Counted from the stretch's first letter, positions 1 through 8,983 are shown. The stretch: 64,000 nt of DNA from Halostagnicola kamekurae (GCF_900116205.1 NZ_FOZS01000001.1:186001-250000), one strand, 5' to 3'. Program-made: numbers and translations. The notes: generated by a model from the sequence alone, not told the origin.

Positions 1-2
1 TG

Positions 3-380
3 TTCGGACTGATCGCGGGGACGCTGTTCGTCACCATCGTCGGCCTCTCGATCCTCGGCGGACTACTCGGCGCGTACGTCGCGCGGGAGTACCCCGACAA
101 ACACGCCGCCTCGCGGGAAACGATCGGAATGGATCGAGGACCAGCCCATTCGACCGACGTGTCGTCGACCCCACGATCACCCTCCGACACGGCCGATCGG
201 GTCGACCGCTCCGACGCCGATCGGGCCGACGACCGCCAGTCGGACTCCTATTGGGATCGTGACCGACCGCCGGTCACCGACGACCGCGAGGAACACCGGA
301 CCGGCTCTCGAGACGAGGCCGCCGATGAGCGCGACGACGGGCGAGATAGCGACGCTCGAGATGCCGACGATTCGCGATAG
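3..380 (+). CDS. Membrane protein, C-terminal part only (gene enters from the left edge)
   Basis: The reading frame is open from base 3 to a TAG stop at 380, so the true start lies outside the window. The visible part begins with about 27 hydrophobic, Gly/Ala/Leu-rich residues that would form one transmembrane helix ending in AREYPDKH. About 90 very hydrophilic residues follow, rich in Asp, Arg and Ser with many DR and RD pairs, which look like a disordered cytoplasmic tail. An ATG at 129 lies inside this frame but would leave out the helix, so I do not take it as the start. The family cannot be named from this fragment. The gene converges on the ABC permease that ends at 437. Confidence 0.6.
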   Translation, partial: FGLIAGTLFVTIVGLSILGGLLGAYVAREYPDKHAASRETIGMDRGPAHSTDVSSTPRSPSDTADRVDRSDADRADDRQSDSYWDRDRPPVTDDREEHRTGSRDEAADERDDGRDSDARDADDSR

Positions 381-436
381 ATCACCGGCCGATCGCCGGG
401 CCGTCTCGATCACCGACCGCCTCGATCGCCGACCGC

Positions 437-1924
437 CTACTTGTACCGGAGCGCGTCGATCGGATCCGTCCGCGCGGCCCGCCAGGCGGGATACAGGCCG
501 GAGACGATGCCGACCAGAACGCCGACGACGATGGCGAGCGCGACGTACTCGAGCGGGTAGACCAGCGGGAGGTCGATGTACCACGCGCCGAGATAGCCCG
601 TCGCGAACCCGAGTGCGGTCCCGAGCACCGCGCCGACGAGGCCGAGGATCACCGACTCCATCAGGAAGAGGCCGAGCACGTCGCGGTTCTGCGCACCGAC
701 GGCTTTCATGATGCCGATTTCGCGCGTGCGCTCGGTGACCGACACCAGCATGATGTTCGCGATTCCGATCGAGCCGACGAGCAGCGAGATCGCCGCGATG
801 CCGACGATGAAGCTCTGGAGCAGGTTCAGGATGTCCTGTACCTGCTGGAGGAGCTCAGTACTCGTCTCGAGCGAGACGACGAGATCGTCTCCCAGGAACT
901 CGCTCGCGTCGGACTCGTCGCTCTCGAGGTAGTTCGTGGCGGCGTCTCGAGCGGCCTCGATGGCCGCGTCGTCGCTCGACTCGGCCTCGACCACGATGGC
1001 GGTGAACCGGACGTTTTCGGCGCTCGAGTCGCCGTCTGCCCCGTCCTGTATCGAGAGCGTGCGGGTTTGCAGGCCGCCAGTGTCAGTGTGACTCGCGGCT
1101 CCGTACCGTTCCGCGTTGCTCGTAGTAACTAGCTGTCCACCGCCGCTCGCGTTCGTCGGCTGTCCGCTGTCGTTCGCTCCCGTTTCGCCGCTTTGATTCG
1201 TCCCGCCGCTCTGATTCGCCCCGCCGTTCTGGCTGGCTCCGTCTCCCTGACTGGTTCCGGCGCCCAGTCCCGCAATCTGCTCCGTGTAGTAGGGGTCGGT
1301 CGGAACGTAGATTCGCGGCGCGCTCTCGAAGCCTTCGAACGGACTCAACCCCTCCGACGTCTCGGTGATTCCGACGACCTCGGTTTCGATCTCCTGACCG
1401 CCGAGCAGGGTGAGCGTGACGGTGTCGCCGACCGCCACCTCATCTTCGAACTGGCCGGCTGCAGCGGGGTTGAGCACCGCTTGGGTCTCCCCCATCTCGA
1501 ACCGTTCGCCCTCTTCGAGATTGTCGTCCCCGATATACGACGGCCCGGACGCGACCACCCCGTCGCCCTGTGGGACCGTCTCGTTTCCGCTGGAGACCGT
1601 CTGCGCCTGTAACGGCGCGTAGCCGTAGGCCGCCTCGACCTCCTCGAGTTCGCCGACGGCCTCGAGGTCGCTCTGGCTGAAGATCGGCTGTCCGCCGGCA
1701 CCCGGTCCGGCCTCGACGTCGGGATCTGCCGCCCAGCCGTAGAGGGACCGCTGGTCGTCGGGGCTGATGTCGCCGATGATACCCGCCTGCAGGCTCGCGC
1801 CGAGCGTGACGAACGCGATCACCGCCGCGATGCCGATGACGATTCCGAGCATCGTCAGTCCAGATCGAAGTTTGTGGCCGGCGATCGAGCGCCATGAGAG
1901 CCGCAGCGTCTCGAGGACCTTCAT
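437..1924 (-). CDS. ABC transporter permease, MacB/FtsX type
   Basis: This is a 495-residue permease of the MacB/LolCE class, expected to act with the ATPase encoded just upstream to export or extrude a substrate from the membrane. Visible parts are an N-terminal helix (after MKVLETLRLSWRSI, hydrophobic GLTMLGIVIGIAAVIAF), a large extracellular MacB-PCD-like domain of about 320 residues, and three C-terminal helices ending in YPAWRAARTDPIDALRYK, the usual end of this family. The extracellular domain holds a low-complexity stretch rich in Gly, Asn, Gln and Ser (roughly residues 210-260, with repeated NQSGG). The ATG overlaps the ATPase stop (ATGA at 1921-1924), so the pair is translationally coupled. 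The substrate cannot be told from sequence. Confidence 0.88.
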   Translation of the reverse strand: MKVLETLRLSWRSIAGHKLRSGLTMLGIVIGIAAVIAFVTLGASLQAGIIGDISPDDQRSLYGWAADPDVEAGPGAGGQPIFSQSDLEAVGELEEVEAAYGYAPLQAQTVSSGNETVPQGDGVVASGPSYIGDDNLEEGERFEMGETQAVLNPAAAGQFEDEVAVGDTVTLTLLGGQEIETEVVGITETSEGLSPFEGFESAPRIYVPTDPYYTEQIAGLGAGTSQGDGASQNGGANQSGGTNQSGETGANDSGQPTNASGGGQLVTTSNAERYGAASHTDTGGLQTRTLSIQDGADGDSSAENVRFTAIVVEAESSDDAAIEAARDAATNYLESDESDASEFLGDDLVVSLETSTELLQQVQDILNLLQSFIVGIAAISLLVGSIGIANIMLVSVTERTREIGIMKAVGAQNRDVLGLFLMESVILGLVGAVLGTALGFATGYLGAWYIDLPLVYPLEYVALAIVVGVLVGIVSGLYPAWRAARTDPIDALRYK

Positions 1925-2646
1925 CTCTCCTCGACCCCGTCGAGCTCCTCGATTCGCTCGATCTCGCCGTCGAGCAGGTGGACGATTCGCTCGGCGCGCT
2001 CTGCGACGTGGCGCTCGTGGGTCACGACGATCATGGTCGTTCCGCCGCCGTGAAACGCCGCGAAGAGGTCGAGCACCTGCGACTCGGTCTCGGTGTCGAG
2101 ATTCCCCGACGGCTCGTCCGCGAGGACGATCGCCGGGTCGTTCACCAGCGCTCGAGCGAGCGCGACCCGCTGGCGCTGGCCGCCCGAAAGCTCGTTCGGC
2201 AGGTGGTCGATCCGGTCTCCCAGTCCGACGCGCTCTAAGAGTTCGCGCGCCCGGTCGCGCCGATCGCCTCGAGAGATCCCCTGAAATAGTTGTGGAAGCG
2301 CGACGTTCTCGAGGGCGTTCAGCCGCGGCATGAGGTTGAACGTCTGGAAGACGAAGCCGACCTCGCTGCCGCGCAACCGGGTTCGCTCGCGGCCGGAGAG
2401 GTCGCGCACGTCCCTGCCGTCGACGACGACCGCCCCCGCCGTCGGCGTATCGAGACAGCCGACGAGGTTCATCAGCGTCGACTTGCCCGAGCCGCTCGGG
2501 CCCATGATCGCGGTGTAGGATCCGCGGGGAATCTCGAGCGAGACGCCGTCGAGCGCGTGGACGGGCTCGCCGAGCTGATAGGTTTTCCGGACGTCCTCGA
2601 GCGCGACCGCTACGTCGGGCTCCGAAATCGTCCCCGTGTTCGACAT
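1921..2646 (-). CDS. ABC transporter ATP-binding protein, MacB/LolD type
   Basis: This 241-residue ATPase would drive the FtsX-type permease that overlaps its 3' end. The Walker A motif GPSGSGKST is at residues 49-57, the signature LSGGQRQR at about 153-160 and Walker B IVLADEP at about 173-179, followed by SGNLD. This order and length are typical of the LolD/MacB ATPase family. I chose the ATG at 2646 because the protein then begins about 15 residues before the first conserved strand (ALEDVRKTY). The open frame upstream of it is only read-through of the region antisense to rpiA. Confidence 0.9.
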   Translation of the reverse strand: MSNTGTISEPDVAVALEDVRKTYQLGEPVHALDGVSLEIPRGSYTAIMGPSGSGKSTLMNLVGCLDTPTAGAVVVDGRDVRDLSGRERTRLRGSEVGFVFQTFNLMPRLNALENVALPQLFQGISRGDRRDRARELLERVGLGDRIDHLPNELSGGQRQRVALARALVNDPAIVLADEPSGNLDTETESQVLDLFAAFHGGGTTMIVVTHERHVAERAERIVHLLDGEIERIEELDGVEER

Positions 2647-2769
2647 GGTGGTCTCCTCCACATCGTCGGCGAAAAACCTTCGCGGGTGTTCCACCGGGTG
2701 CAGACCGCTCGCCGTCGCCAGCGGACGGGAGGTGCAACGTTTTTTGCGCCCCCGCACAGTGCTCGAGAC

Positions 2770-3504
2770 ATGAAGCGCACGGGCGGCTCCGACGAGGCGA
2801 AACGCCGGGCGGGCGAACGCGCCGCCGCGGAGGTCGAAGACGGGTTCGTCGTGGGGCTCGGCACCGGCTCGACGACGGCCCACGCGATCAGGGCGATCGG
2901 CGAGGCGGTCGAGAACGGCCTCGAGGTTCGGGGCATCCCCACGTCCTTTCAGTCCCGACAGCTCGCGCTCGAGGTCGGGATCCCGCTCACGTCGCTGGAT
3001 GCGGTCTCGAGCGTCGACCTCGCCATCGACGGCGCCGATCAGGTGGTCGACACCGACGACGGCACCGAGCAGGTCCTCGAGCGGTCCGACGCGGGCGACG
3101 GCGACCTGATCAAAGGCGGCGGCGCGGCCCACACGCGCGAGAAGATCGTCGACGCCGCGGCCGATCGGTTCGTCGTCGTGGCAGATCCTTCGAAGCTCGT
3201 CGACCGCCTCTCGGGACCCGTCCCGCTCGCGGTGGTTCCCGACGCCCACACGGTGGTCGCAGACGCAGTCCGCGAACTGGGCGGGGAGCCGTCCATTCGG
3301 GCGGCCGAGTGCAAGGACGGCCCCGTCGTCACCGACGCCGGCAACCTCGTGCTCGATTGTTCGTTCGGCCCGCTCGAGGATCCGGAGCACCTCGCGAGCC
3401 GACTTGCGTCGATCCCCGGCGTCGTCGAGCACGGGCTGTTCGTCGGGCGAACCGACGCGACCTACGTCGGGTCCGAGTCGGGCGTCGAGGTTCGCGAGTA
3501 CTGA
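2770..3504 (+). CDS. rpiA: Ribose-5-phosphate isomerase A
   Basis: This enzyme interconverts ribose 5-phosphate and ribulose 5-phosphate and supplies pentose phosphate for nucleotides and histidine. The 244-residue product has the family landmarks in order: GLGTGSTTAHAI near residue 30, the DGADQV loop near residue 83, KGGGAAHTREKI near residue 118, and a C-terminal GLFVGRTDATYVG. The length is normal for RpiA. Transcription diverges from the MacB-type operon, and the 123-base gap between the two starts must hold both promoters. A T-run just before the start (ACGTTTTTTGCG, near 2737-2748) is the likely A/T-rich promoter element. Confidence 0.95.
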   Translation: MKRTGGSDEAKRRAGERAAAEVEDGFVVGLGTGSTTAHAIRAIGEAVENGLEVRGIPTSFQSRQLALEVGIPLTSLDAVSSVDLAIDGADQVVDTDDGTEQVLERSDAGDGDLIKGGGAAHTREKIVDAAADRFVVVADPSKLVDRLSGPVPLAVVPDAHTVVADAVRELGGEPSIRAAECKDGPVVTDAGNLVLDCSFGPLEDPEHLASRLASIPGVVEHGLFVGRTDATYVGSESGVEVREY

Positions 3505-3678
3505 GCGACTGGCGGCAGGCGATTTTGGTGACGGGCGGTTATTGCCAGCGGACGGCTATTGACGACAGGCGACTCTCTCCGAGAGACGACTACCGTGGCG
3601 AAAGCCGATTGCTGACGAAGCGCCTCCCGACGAAAAGCGCCTATGCCGAGAGACGACCCCCTCAACCAAACGTGCGAG
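3505..3678. repeat. Convergent intergenic spacer with short degenerate direct repeats
   Basis: This gap lies between the rpiA stop and the stop of the ABC-2 permease. It holds imperfect units around GGCGGTTATTG / GACGGCTATTG and an exact 12-base direct repeat, CCGAGAGACGAC, at 3579-3590 and 3646-3657. I see no gene and no clear terminator hairpin here. Confidence 0.4.
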
Positions 3679-4524
3679 TCACAGGTCGGCGCCCCGGAAC
3701 CGGCGGTGTCCGAACCACGTCGCGAACGCGATCCAGCCCAGCAGGACCGCGACGGCGAACGCCGGGCGCTCGTAGAACGCGGGCTCCTGGGGCGGTCGAA
3801 TAAAGCCGATTCCGCCGAGGGCCGGGAATACGTCTGCGATCAGGTAGGTGTAGGCCGCCATCGGATTCAACGCGACGACGAAGGCGTACCACGCGGGGAA
3901 GGTCTCCGGATACGACAGGCCGTTGATAGCGTACACGACGAGGCGGGGGAACTGCGCCCAGATGTTGGCGGCGAAGATCACGAAGGTAGTGAACGCGGCG
4001 ACGGTCGCTCGAGTCGCCGTTCGCGTCGTCGCCGATAGCAACACCGCGATGGCGGTGAACGTAATCGCGAGGAGGATCAACACGAGCGTGGACCCGACGA
4101 GGGTGACGGGGTCGATGGAGATCCCGCGGAAGTAGGCGATTGGGAGGGCGACGACGGTCGCGAGCAGTATCGCCGTCGTGATGAGGATACTGCGCCCGAT
4201 CAGCGTCCCGAGGACGACCGTCTTCCGCGAGAACGGGAGCCCGAGAACGACCGTCAACGCGCCGGACGTCCGCTTTTCGACGAGCGAGGAACAGAAGAAT
4301 CCGAGCACGAGCAGGGGCGTGAGCAACGTAAGCGGGGACGAGAGTTTCGTGAACAGTTCGACGTCCGCGGGGTCGATCGCCGGATTGGCCGTGGCGGTGT
4401 TAGTCACCCAGAACCCGACGAGCGCGTACAGTCCGAGGATCACCTGCGCCTGTCGCTCGCGGACGGTGTCGCGAACGTCTTCGCGAACGTACAGCCCCAG
4501 TCGCGAGCCGTCGTCGACCGCCAT
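3679..4524 (-). CDS. ABC-2 type transporter permease
   Basis: This 281-residue integral membrane protein is the permease partner of the ATPase at 4524-5456. It has about six hydrophobic helices: near residue 30 (LGLYALVGFWVT), residues 80-105 (LTLLTPLLVLGFFCSSLVEKRTSGAL), and repeated helices through the centre such as LILLAITFTAIAVLL. The motif EKRTSGALTVVLGLPFSRKTVVLG is the usual cytoplasmic loop of NosY/ABC-2 permeases. Its ATG overlaps the ATPase stop in an ATGA. The family exports drugs, lipids or polysaccharides or works in nitrous oxide reductase maturation; no nos genes lie nearby, so the cargo is unknown. Confidence 0.85.
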   Translation of the reverse strand: MAVDDGSRLGLYVREDVRDTVRERQAQVILGLYALVGFWVTNTATANPAIDPADVELFTKLSSPLTLLTPLLVLGFFCSSLVEKRTSGALTVVLGLPFSRKTVVLGTLIGRSILITTAILLATVVALPIAYFRGISIDPVTLVGSTLVLILLAITFTAIAVLLSATTRTATRATVAAFTTFVIFAANIWAQFPRLVVYAINGLSYPETFPAWYAFVVALNPMAAYTYLIADVFPALGGIGFIRPPQEPAFYERPAFAVAVLLGWIAFATWFGHRRFRGADL

Positions 4525-5456
4525 CAGGCGACACCCCGCGTGTAGTGCTCGAAGAGGTCGTCGAGCGACGTCTCGCTGGTCGTCACGTTCGTCACGTCGG
4601 CCGCCGACTCGTGGAAGGCGGCGATCACGGGCGCTTTCGCGTCGTTTCGACAGGCGACGACGACCGACGTTCCGTTCGTTCGAACGTCGGCGACGCCGTC
4701 GATCTCGCCCACCCGAGCGGGGACGTCCGACGGGACCGTCGACAGTTCGACCGTGACCTTGGCCGACTGGCCGGTCTCAGACCGGAGGCTCTCGAGGTTA
4801 TCGACGGCGACCAGTTGCCCGGCGTCGAGGATACCGACCCGGTCGCAGACCGACTCGACCTGCTCTAAGATGTGACTCGAGAAGAAGACCGTCGCGCCGC
4901 GTGCGTTCTCCTCGCGGACGATTTTGCGCATGGTTCGTGCTCCGTTGGGGTCGAGTCCCGTCGATGGCTCGTCCAGAATCAGGAGGTCGGGTTCGCCGGC
5001 GAGGGCCATCGCGAGCATGAGTCGCTGGGCCATCCCCTTCGAGTACTCCTCGACGGGGTACTCGTCGGGCCCGCGCATGTCGACCCGCTCGATGAGTTCG
5101 TCCGGGTCGTCGTCTGCGTCCTTGGCGTCGATGGCAAACTCGACGTGTTCGCGGCCCGTTCGCTCGCCGATCGGGCCGTAGCCGTCGGGGAGCACGCCGA
5201 TCCGCTCTCTGGCGGCGACGCTCTCGTCGGGGATCTCGTTGCCGAACACCTGAACCGAGCCCTCTGTCGGTTCGGCGTAATCGAGGAGGAGGTCGATCGT
5301 CGTCGACTTGCCGGCCCCGTTCGGGCCCAAAAAGCCGAATATCTCACCCTCGCGAACGGTGAGATCGAGGTCCTGTACGGCCGTGACCGAGCGGTTTCCG
5401 AAGAAACCGAAACTCGTGTACCGCTTGGTCACGCCGCTGAGTTCGATGGCGGCCAT
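4524..5456 (-). CDS. ABC-2 type transporter ATP-binding protein
   Basis: This 310-residue ATPase of the CcmA/NosF class has Walker A GPNGAGKST at residues 44-51, a signature reading YSKGMAQRL (the Ser-Lys-Gly variant usual in ABC-2 exporters), and Walker B LLILDEPSTGLDP. The C-terminal 90 residues form the accessory domain common in this class. The start at 5456 puts MAAIELSGVTKRY at the N-terminus and sits about 31 bases after a TATA-like box on the same strand. A longer upstream frame exists but crosses that promoter. The gene is coupled to its permease. Confidence 0.9.
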   Translation of the reverse strand: MAAIELSGVTKRYTSFGFFGNRSVTAVQDLDLTVREGEIFGFLGPNGAGKSTTIDLLLDYAEPTEGSVQVFGNEIPDESVAARERIGVLPDGYGPIGERTGREHVEFAIDAKDADDDPDELIERVDMRGPDEYPVEEYSKGMAQRLMLAMALAGEPDLLILDEPSTGLDPNGARTMRKIVREENARGATVFFSSHILEQVESVCDRVGILDAGQLVAVDNLESLRSETGQSAKVTVELSTVPSDVPARVGEIDGVADVRTNGTSVVVACRNDAKAPVIAAFHESAADVTNVTTSETSLDDLFEHYTRGVA

Positions 5457-5486
5457 ACTCGAGAGCGAGCGCCCAGGCACATAGAC

Positions 5487-5494
5487 TTTATTAT
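5487..5494 (-). promoter_or_regulatory. TATA box for the ABC-2 operon
   Basis: Read on the minus strand the sequence is ATAATAAA. It lies about 31-38 bases before the ATG at 5456, the usual distance for a leaderless haloarchaeal transcript. Confidence 0.55.
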
Positions 5495-5536
5495 GCGTTG
5501 TCATTTGGGCCGGGTCGGATTTGGCCCGGTCCTGCT

Positions 5537-5578
5537 CGACGGATGCGTCCCTACAATCGATGGATGCGCCCATACAAG
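5537..5578. repeat. Two tandem 21-base direct repeats between divergent promoters
   Basis: Copy one (5537-5557) reads CGACGGATGCGTCCCTACAA plus T. Copy two (5558-5578) reads CGATGGATGCGCCCATACAA plus G. They match at 17 of 21 positions and abut exactly. They lie between the start of the ABC-2 operon and the start of hef, so they could be a regulator site serving either gene. Confidence 0.5.
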
Positions 5579-5623
5579 ACGGACGGCGTACCGGCGGCGA
5601 CCACTTTCACCCCGATACACGAA

Positions 5624-5630
5624 TTCTTAA
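5624..5630 (+). promoter_or_regulatory. TATA-like box for hef
   Basis: The sequence TTCTTAA ends 26 bases before the ATG at 5656, the spacing expected for a leaderless haloarchaeal gene. Confidence 0.45.
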
Positions 5631-5655
5631 CCGGGGCCGCCTCGAACCGACGGCA

Positions 5656-8178
5656 ATGGCAGCGACGGACGAGGAGATCCCCTCCATCGATCACCCCCTG
5701 CTCGAGCCGGACTTCCTCGAGCGCCGACTCTATCAACTGAAACTCGCGGGCACGGCCGCGAACGACCACACGCTCGTCTGTCTCCCGACCGGGCTGGGCA
5801 AGACGACGGTGAGCCTGCTCGTGACCGCCCGCAGGCTTGAGGAGGTCGGCGGCAAGTCGCTCATGCTCGCGCCGACGAAACCCCTCGTCCAGCAACACGC
5901 GGAGTTCTATCGCGAGGCCCTCCAGATACCCGACGACGAGATCGTCGTCTTCACGGGCGACGTGAGTCCGGACGATCGGGCCGCGCTGTGGGACGAATCG
6001 ACCGTCATCATGGCGACGCCGCAGGTCATCGAGAACGATCTCGTCGGCAGCCGCGTCTCGCTTTCCGACGTGACCCACATCACCTTCGACGAGTGCCACC
6101 GGGCGACCGGCGACTACGCCTACAACTACATCGCAGAGCGGTACCACGCCGACGCGAACCAGCCCCTCGTGACCGGGATGAGCGCGTCTCCGGGCGGCGA
6201 CGAGGAGGCCATCCTCGAGGTCTGTGAGAACCTCGGACTCCACGAGGTCGAGGTGATGACCGAGGAGGACGCCGACGTGGCGGAGTTCACCCACGACACC
6301 GACGTCGAGTGGGAGCGGATCGACCTCCCCGAGGCGGTCATCGAGATCCGCGACGCCCTGAACGAGGTGATCACGGAGCGCCTCGAGAAACTCAAGGAAC
6401 TCGGCATCGCGAAGTCGACCCAGCCCGATCAGTCCCAGAAGGATCTAAACCGGATGCGCGCCGAGTTACAGGAGCTGATCAACAACGACCAGTCGGAGGG
6501 GTTCAAAGGCATGTCCGTCCACGCCGAGGTGATGAAGCTCCGGCAGGCGGTGACGCTCGTCGAGACCCAGAGCGTCGAGGCGCTGCGGCGGTACTTCGAC
6601 CGCCAGCGCAATCAGGCCCGATCCTCGGGCGCATCGAAGGCGAGCCAGCGACTCGTCTCGGACCCGCGGGTCAAAGAGTCGATGCGGAAAGCCGAGAAGT
6701 ACGACGAACTCCACCCCAAGTATCGCAAGACGCGGATGCTGCTCGCCGAAACGCTCGGCCTCGAGGGCGGCGAGCGGGTCATCGTGTTCACCGAGTCCAG
6801 AGACACCGCGGAGGCGCTGACGGACTTCCTCGACGACAGCTTCGACGCCAAACGCTTCGTCGGCCAGGGCGACCGCGAGGGCTCCGACGGGATGACCCAG
6901 ACCCAACAGCAGGAGGTGCTGAACGACTTTCGGGCGGGCGAGTTCGAGGTGCTCGTCTCGACCTCCGTCGCCGAGGAGGGCCTGGATGTCCCCGAAGTCG
7001 ACCTCGTACTCTTTTACGAACCCGTGCCGACGGCGATCCGATCCATCCAGCGCAAGGGCCGTACCGGCCGCCAGTCCGAGGGTCGCGTCGTCGTCCTGAT
7101 GGCAGAAGACACCCGCGACGAGGCCTATTTCTGGATCTCCCGACGCCGCGAGAAGGAGATGGAGAACGAACTGCGCGAACTGAAGGGGATGGCCGACGAC
7201 TTAGAGGAGGAACTCGACGACGCCCAGCAGTCACTCGCCGCGTTCGAGAGCGGTGGCGGGGGCGGGGACGGGGCCGGGAGCAATAGCGGAAGTGCCACTG
7301 CGAGCGAAACCGAAGTGGAAGTGAACAACGGAACGCAGAAATCGCCCGATGGAGCTGCCTCTTCCAGTGGAAATGAGGGGGTTGCCGATCGGCCGGGACT
7401 GCGCGAATTCGACGGCGGCGACGGCGGTGATGACGGTGATGACGGCGACGGCGGTGACCGGACCGACGACTCCGCGGACGCCGAGGTCGAACCGCACGAG
7501 CCCCACGCCGAGGGCGACGCGATCGAGATTGTCGCCGACCAGCGCGAGATGGACGCGAACATCGCTCGAGAGCTCTCGAAACGCGAGGACGTCGAGATCC
7601 GCCTCGAGACCCTCGATGTGGGCGACTACGTGCTCTCGGATCGGGTCGTCGTCGAGCGCAAGTCGGTCGCCGACTTCGTGGACTCGCTGGTCGGGGGCGA
7701 TCGGTCGGTCTTCGAGCAGGTCGGCGCGATGGCCAGACACTACTCCCGTCCGGTCGTCGTCGTCGAGGGCGACGGGCTGTACGAACAGCGGGACGTCCAC
7801 CCGAACGCGGTCAGAGGCGCGCTCTCGAGTCTCGCTGTCGACTTCGGCGCGAGCGTGCTCCGGACCGAGGACGAAACCGACACGAAGGAACTGCTCGGCG
7901 TTATCGCCGGGCGCGAACAGGAGACGTCGGACCGCGAGGTCTCGGTCCACGGCGAGAAACAGAGCAAGACACTCGCCGAACAACAGGAGTACGTCGTCGG
8001 CTCCATCGCCGAAATCGGGCCGGTGACCGCCCGGTCGTTACTCGAGGAGTTCGGCACCGTCGAGGCGGTGATGATCGCGACCGAAGACGAGTTACAGGCC
8101 ACAGACGGCGTCGGGTCGGTCACCGCAGAGCGGATCCGCGAGGTCGTCGGGAGCGACTACACCGGCTCTGGAAAATAA
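5656..8178 (+). CDS. hef: Hef: archaeal XPF/FANCM-like helicase-nuclease
   Basis: Hef processes stalled or branched replication forks; it joins an SF2 helicase of the FANCM type to an XPF-type nuclease. In this 840-residue protein Walker A PTGLGKTT is at about residues 44-52 and the DECH box at 145-148. The second helicase lobe ends in QRKGRTGR near residue 465. An acidic, Gly/Asp/Ser-rich linker occupies roughly residues 530-625. The nuclease domain carries the XPF signature ERKSVADF (from residue 667). A double helix-hairpin-helix tail (IGPVTARSLLEEFG and TDGVGSVTAERI) closes the protein. The start at 5656 gives the conserved N-terminus and fits the TATA-like box; an in-frame upstream ATG would lie before that promoter. 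All key motifs are present. Confidence 0.95.
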   Translation: MAATDEEIPSIDHPLLEPDFLERRLYQLKLAGTAANDHTLVCLPTGLGKTTVSLLVTARRLEEVGGKSLMLAPTKPLVQQHAEFYREALQIPDDEIVVFTGDVSPDDRAALWDESTVIMATPQVIENDLVGSRVSLSDVTHITFDECHRATGDYAYNYIAERYHADANQPLVTGMSASPGGDEEAILEVCENLGLHEVEVMTEEDADVAEFTHDTDVEWERIDLPEAVIEIRDALNEVITERLEKLKELGIAKSTQPDQSQKDLNRMRAELQELINNDQSEGFKGMSVHAEVMKLRQAVTLVETQSVEALRRYFDRQRNQARSSGASKASQRLVSDPRVKESMRKAEKYDELHPKYRKTRMLLAETLGLEGGERVIVFTESRDTAEALTDFLDDSFDAKRFVGQGDREGSDGMTQTQQQEVLNDFRAGEFEVLVSTSVAEEGLDVPEVDLVLFYEPVPTAIRSIQRKGRTGRQSEGRVVVLMAEDTRDEAYFWISRRREKEMENELRELKGMADDLEEELDDAQQSLAAFESGGGGGDGAGSNSGSATASETEVEVNNGTQKSPDGAASSSGNEGVADRPGLREFDGGDGGDDGDDGDGGDRTDDSADAEVEPHEPHAEGDAIEIVADQREMDANIARELSKREDVEIRLETLDVGDYVLSDRVVVERKSVADFVDSLVGGDRSVFEQVGAMARHYSRPVVVVEGDGLYEQRDVHPNAVRGALSSLAVDFGASVLRTEDETDTKELLGVIAGREQETSDREVSVHGEKQSKTLAEQQEYVVGSIAEIGPVTARSLLEEFGTVEAVMIATEDELQATDGVGSVTAERIREVVGSDYTGSGK

Positions 8179-8203
8179 CCGGCACAGAAGATTCAACGTC
8201 ACC

Positions 8204-8983
8204 TCACCGCAACGCCGACAGCGCCTCGCTCGCCTCGCGAGCGGCCTCGAGACACTCTTTGGCGTATCTGGGGTCGTCCGTTTCGGCGGCCTTCCGTGCG
8301 AACCGCTCGAGGGATTCGACCAGCGCGTCTCGGCCGGCTTCGATGTCGCCCTCGACCGCGACGGGAGCGGAGCGGTCGTCGCCGGCGCGGGTCCGGGAGG
8401 GCGTTGTGCTCGGCGCGGTTCGAGGCGACTCGTCCCGGGTCTCGGACGGCTGTGCGGCCGGTCGGTCGGGGCTCGAGCGCTCGGTCGAACCGTCTCGAGG
8501 CTGGGCCGGCGATGTCTGCTCCGTCGCCGTCACACCCGATCGGTCGGCGGCTGTCTCGGACGCGTTGGCGGTCATCCCGGACGCGTCGGCGGTCGTCTCG
8601 GACACATCGACTGGCCCGGACGCATCGGCGGCTTCGGATGGGTTCACCGGCTCGGACGCATCCGCTGGCGTCGCGGTATCCGCCTCGGACCCCGCGGCCG
8701 GGGGTTGGCCGTCGGGAGCGCTCGCCTGTTGTGAATCCTGCGTCGTCGACTCGTCGGCCGGAGACGCCTCCACGCCCTCGGGGCTGCCGTGACAGGACGG
8801 ACAGAAGGTGGTGCCGTTCTGCTGGAAGAGCGGATCGCCGCAGGTGTTACAGTGGGTGTTGGTCATCCGCGCCCCCTTGAGCAGGAGGTCGCTCATCCGC
8901 TGGGTCGCCTCCCGCTCGCGTTTGTCCTGCTCGTACTTCTCCCGAAGCTTCTCCCGCTCGGCTTCCTTGTCGAAGTCGCTCAT
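8204..8983 (-). CDS. Sjogren/scleroderma autoantigen 1 family zinc-ribbon protein
   Basis: This 259-residue protein starts with a charged helix (SDFDKEAEREKLREKYEQDKRE), then MSDLLLKGARMTNTHC and a zinc ribbon with CNTC...CPSC near residues 45-65. That is the pattern of the archaeal members of the autoantigen p27 family. A long low-complexity stretch rich in Ala, Ser, Thr, Asp and Pro (about residues 70-200, with repeats of ADASG/VDVSE type) follows, and a helical C-terminal domain (LVESLERFARKAAETDDPRYAKECLEAA) ends the protein. The function of archaeal members is not established; a scaffolding or nucleic-acid role is a guess. It converges on hef, 25 bases away. Confidence 0.8.
   Translation of the reverse strand: MSDFDKEAEREKLREKYEQDKREREATQRMSDLLLKGARMTNTHCNTCGDPLFQQNGTTFCPSCHGSPEGVEASPADESTTQDSQQASAPDGQPPAAGSEADTATPADASEPVNPSEAADASGPVDVSETTADASGMTANASETAADRSGVTATEQTSPAQPRDGSTERSSPDRPAAQPSETRDESPRTAPSTTPSRTRAGDDRSAPVAVEGDIEAGRDALVESLERFARKAAETDDPRYAKECLEAAREASEALSALR

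Noticed and set aside
437-2737. A 766-codon open frame on the minus strand that would fuse the permease with the region of the ABC ATPase.
   Set aside because: The upstream half is the ATPase gene read in the wrong frame, very rich in Arg and Gly. The real permease begins at 1924 with a clear family start.
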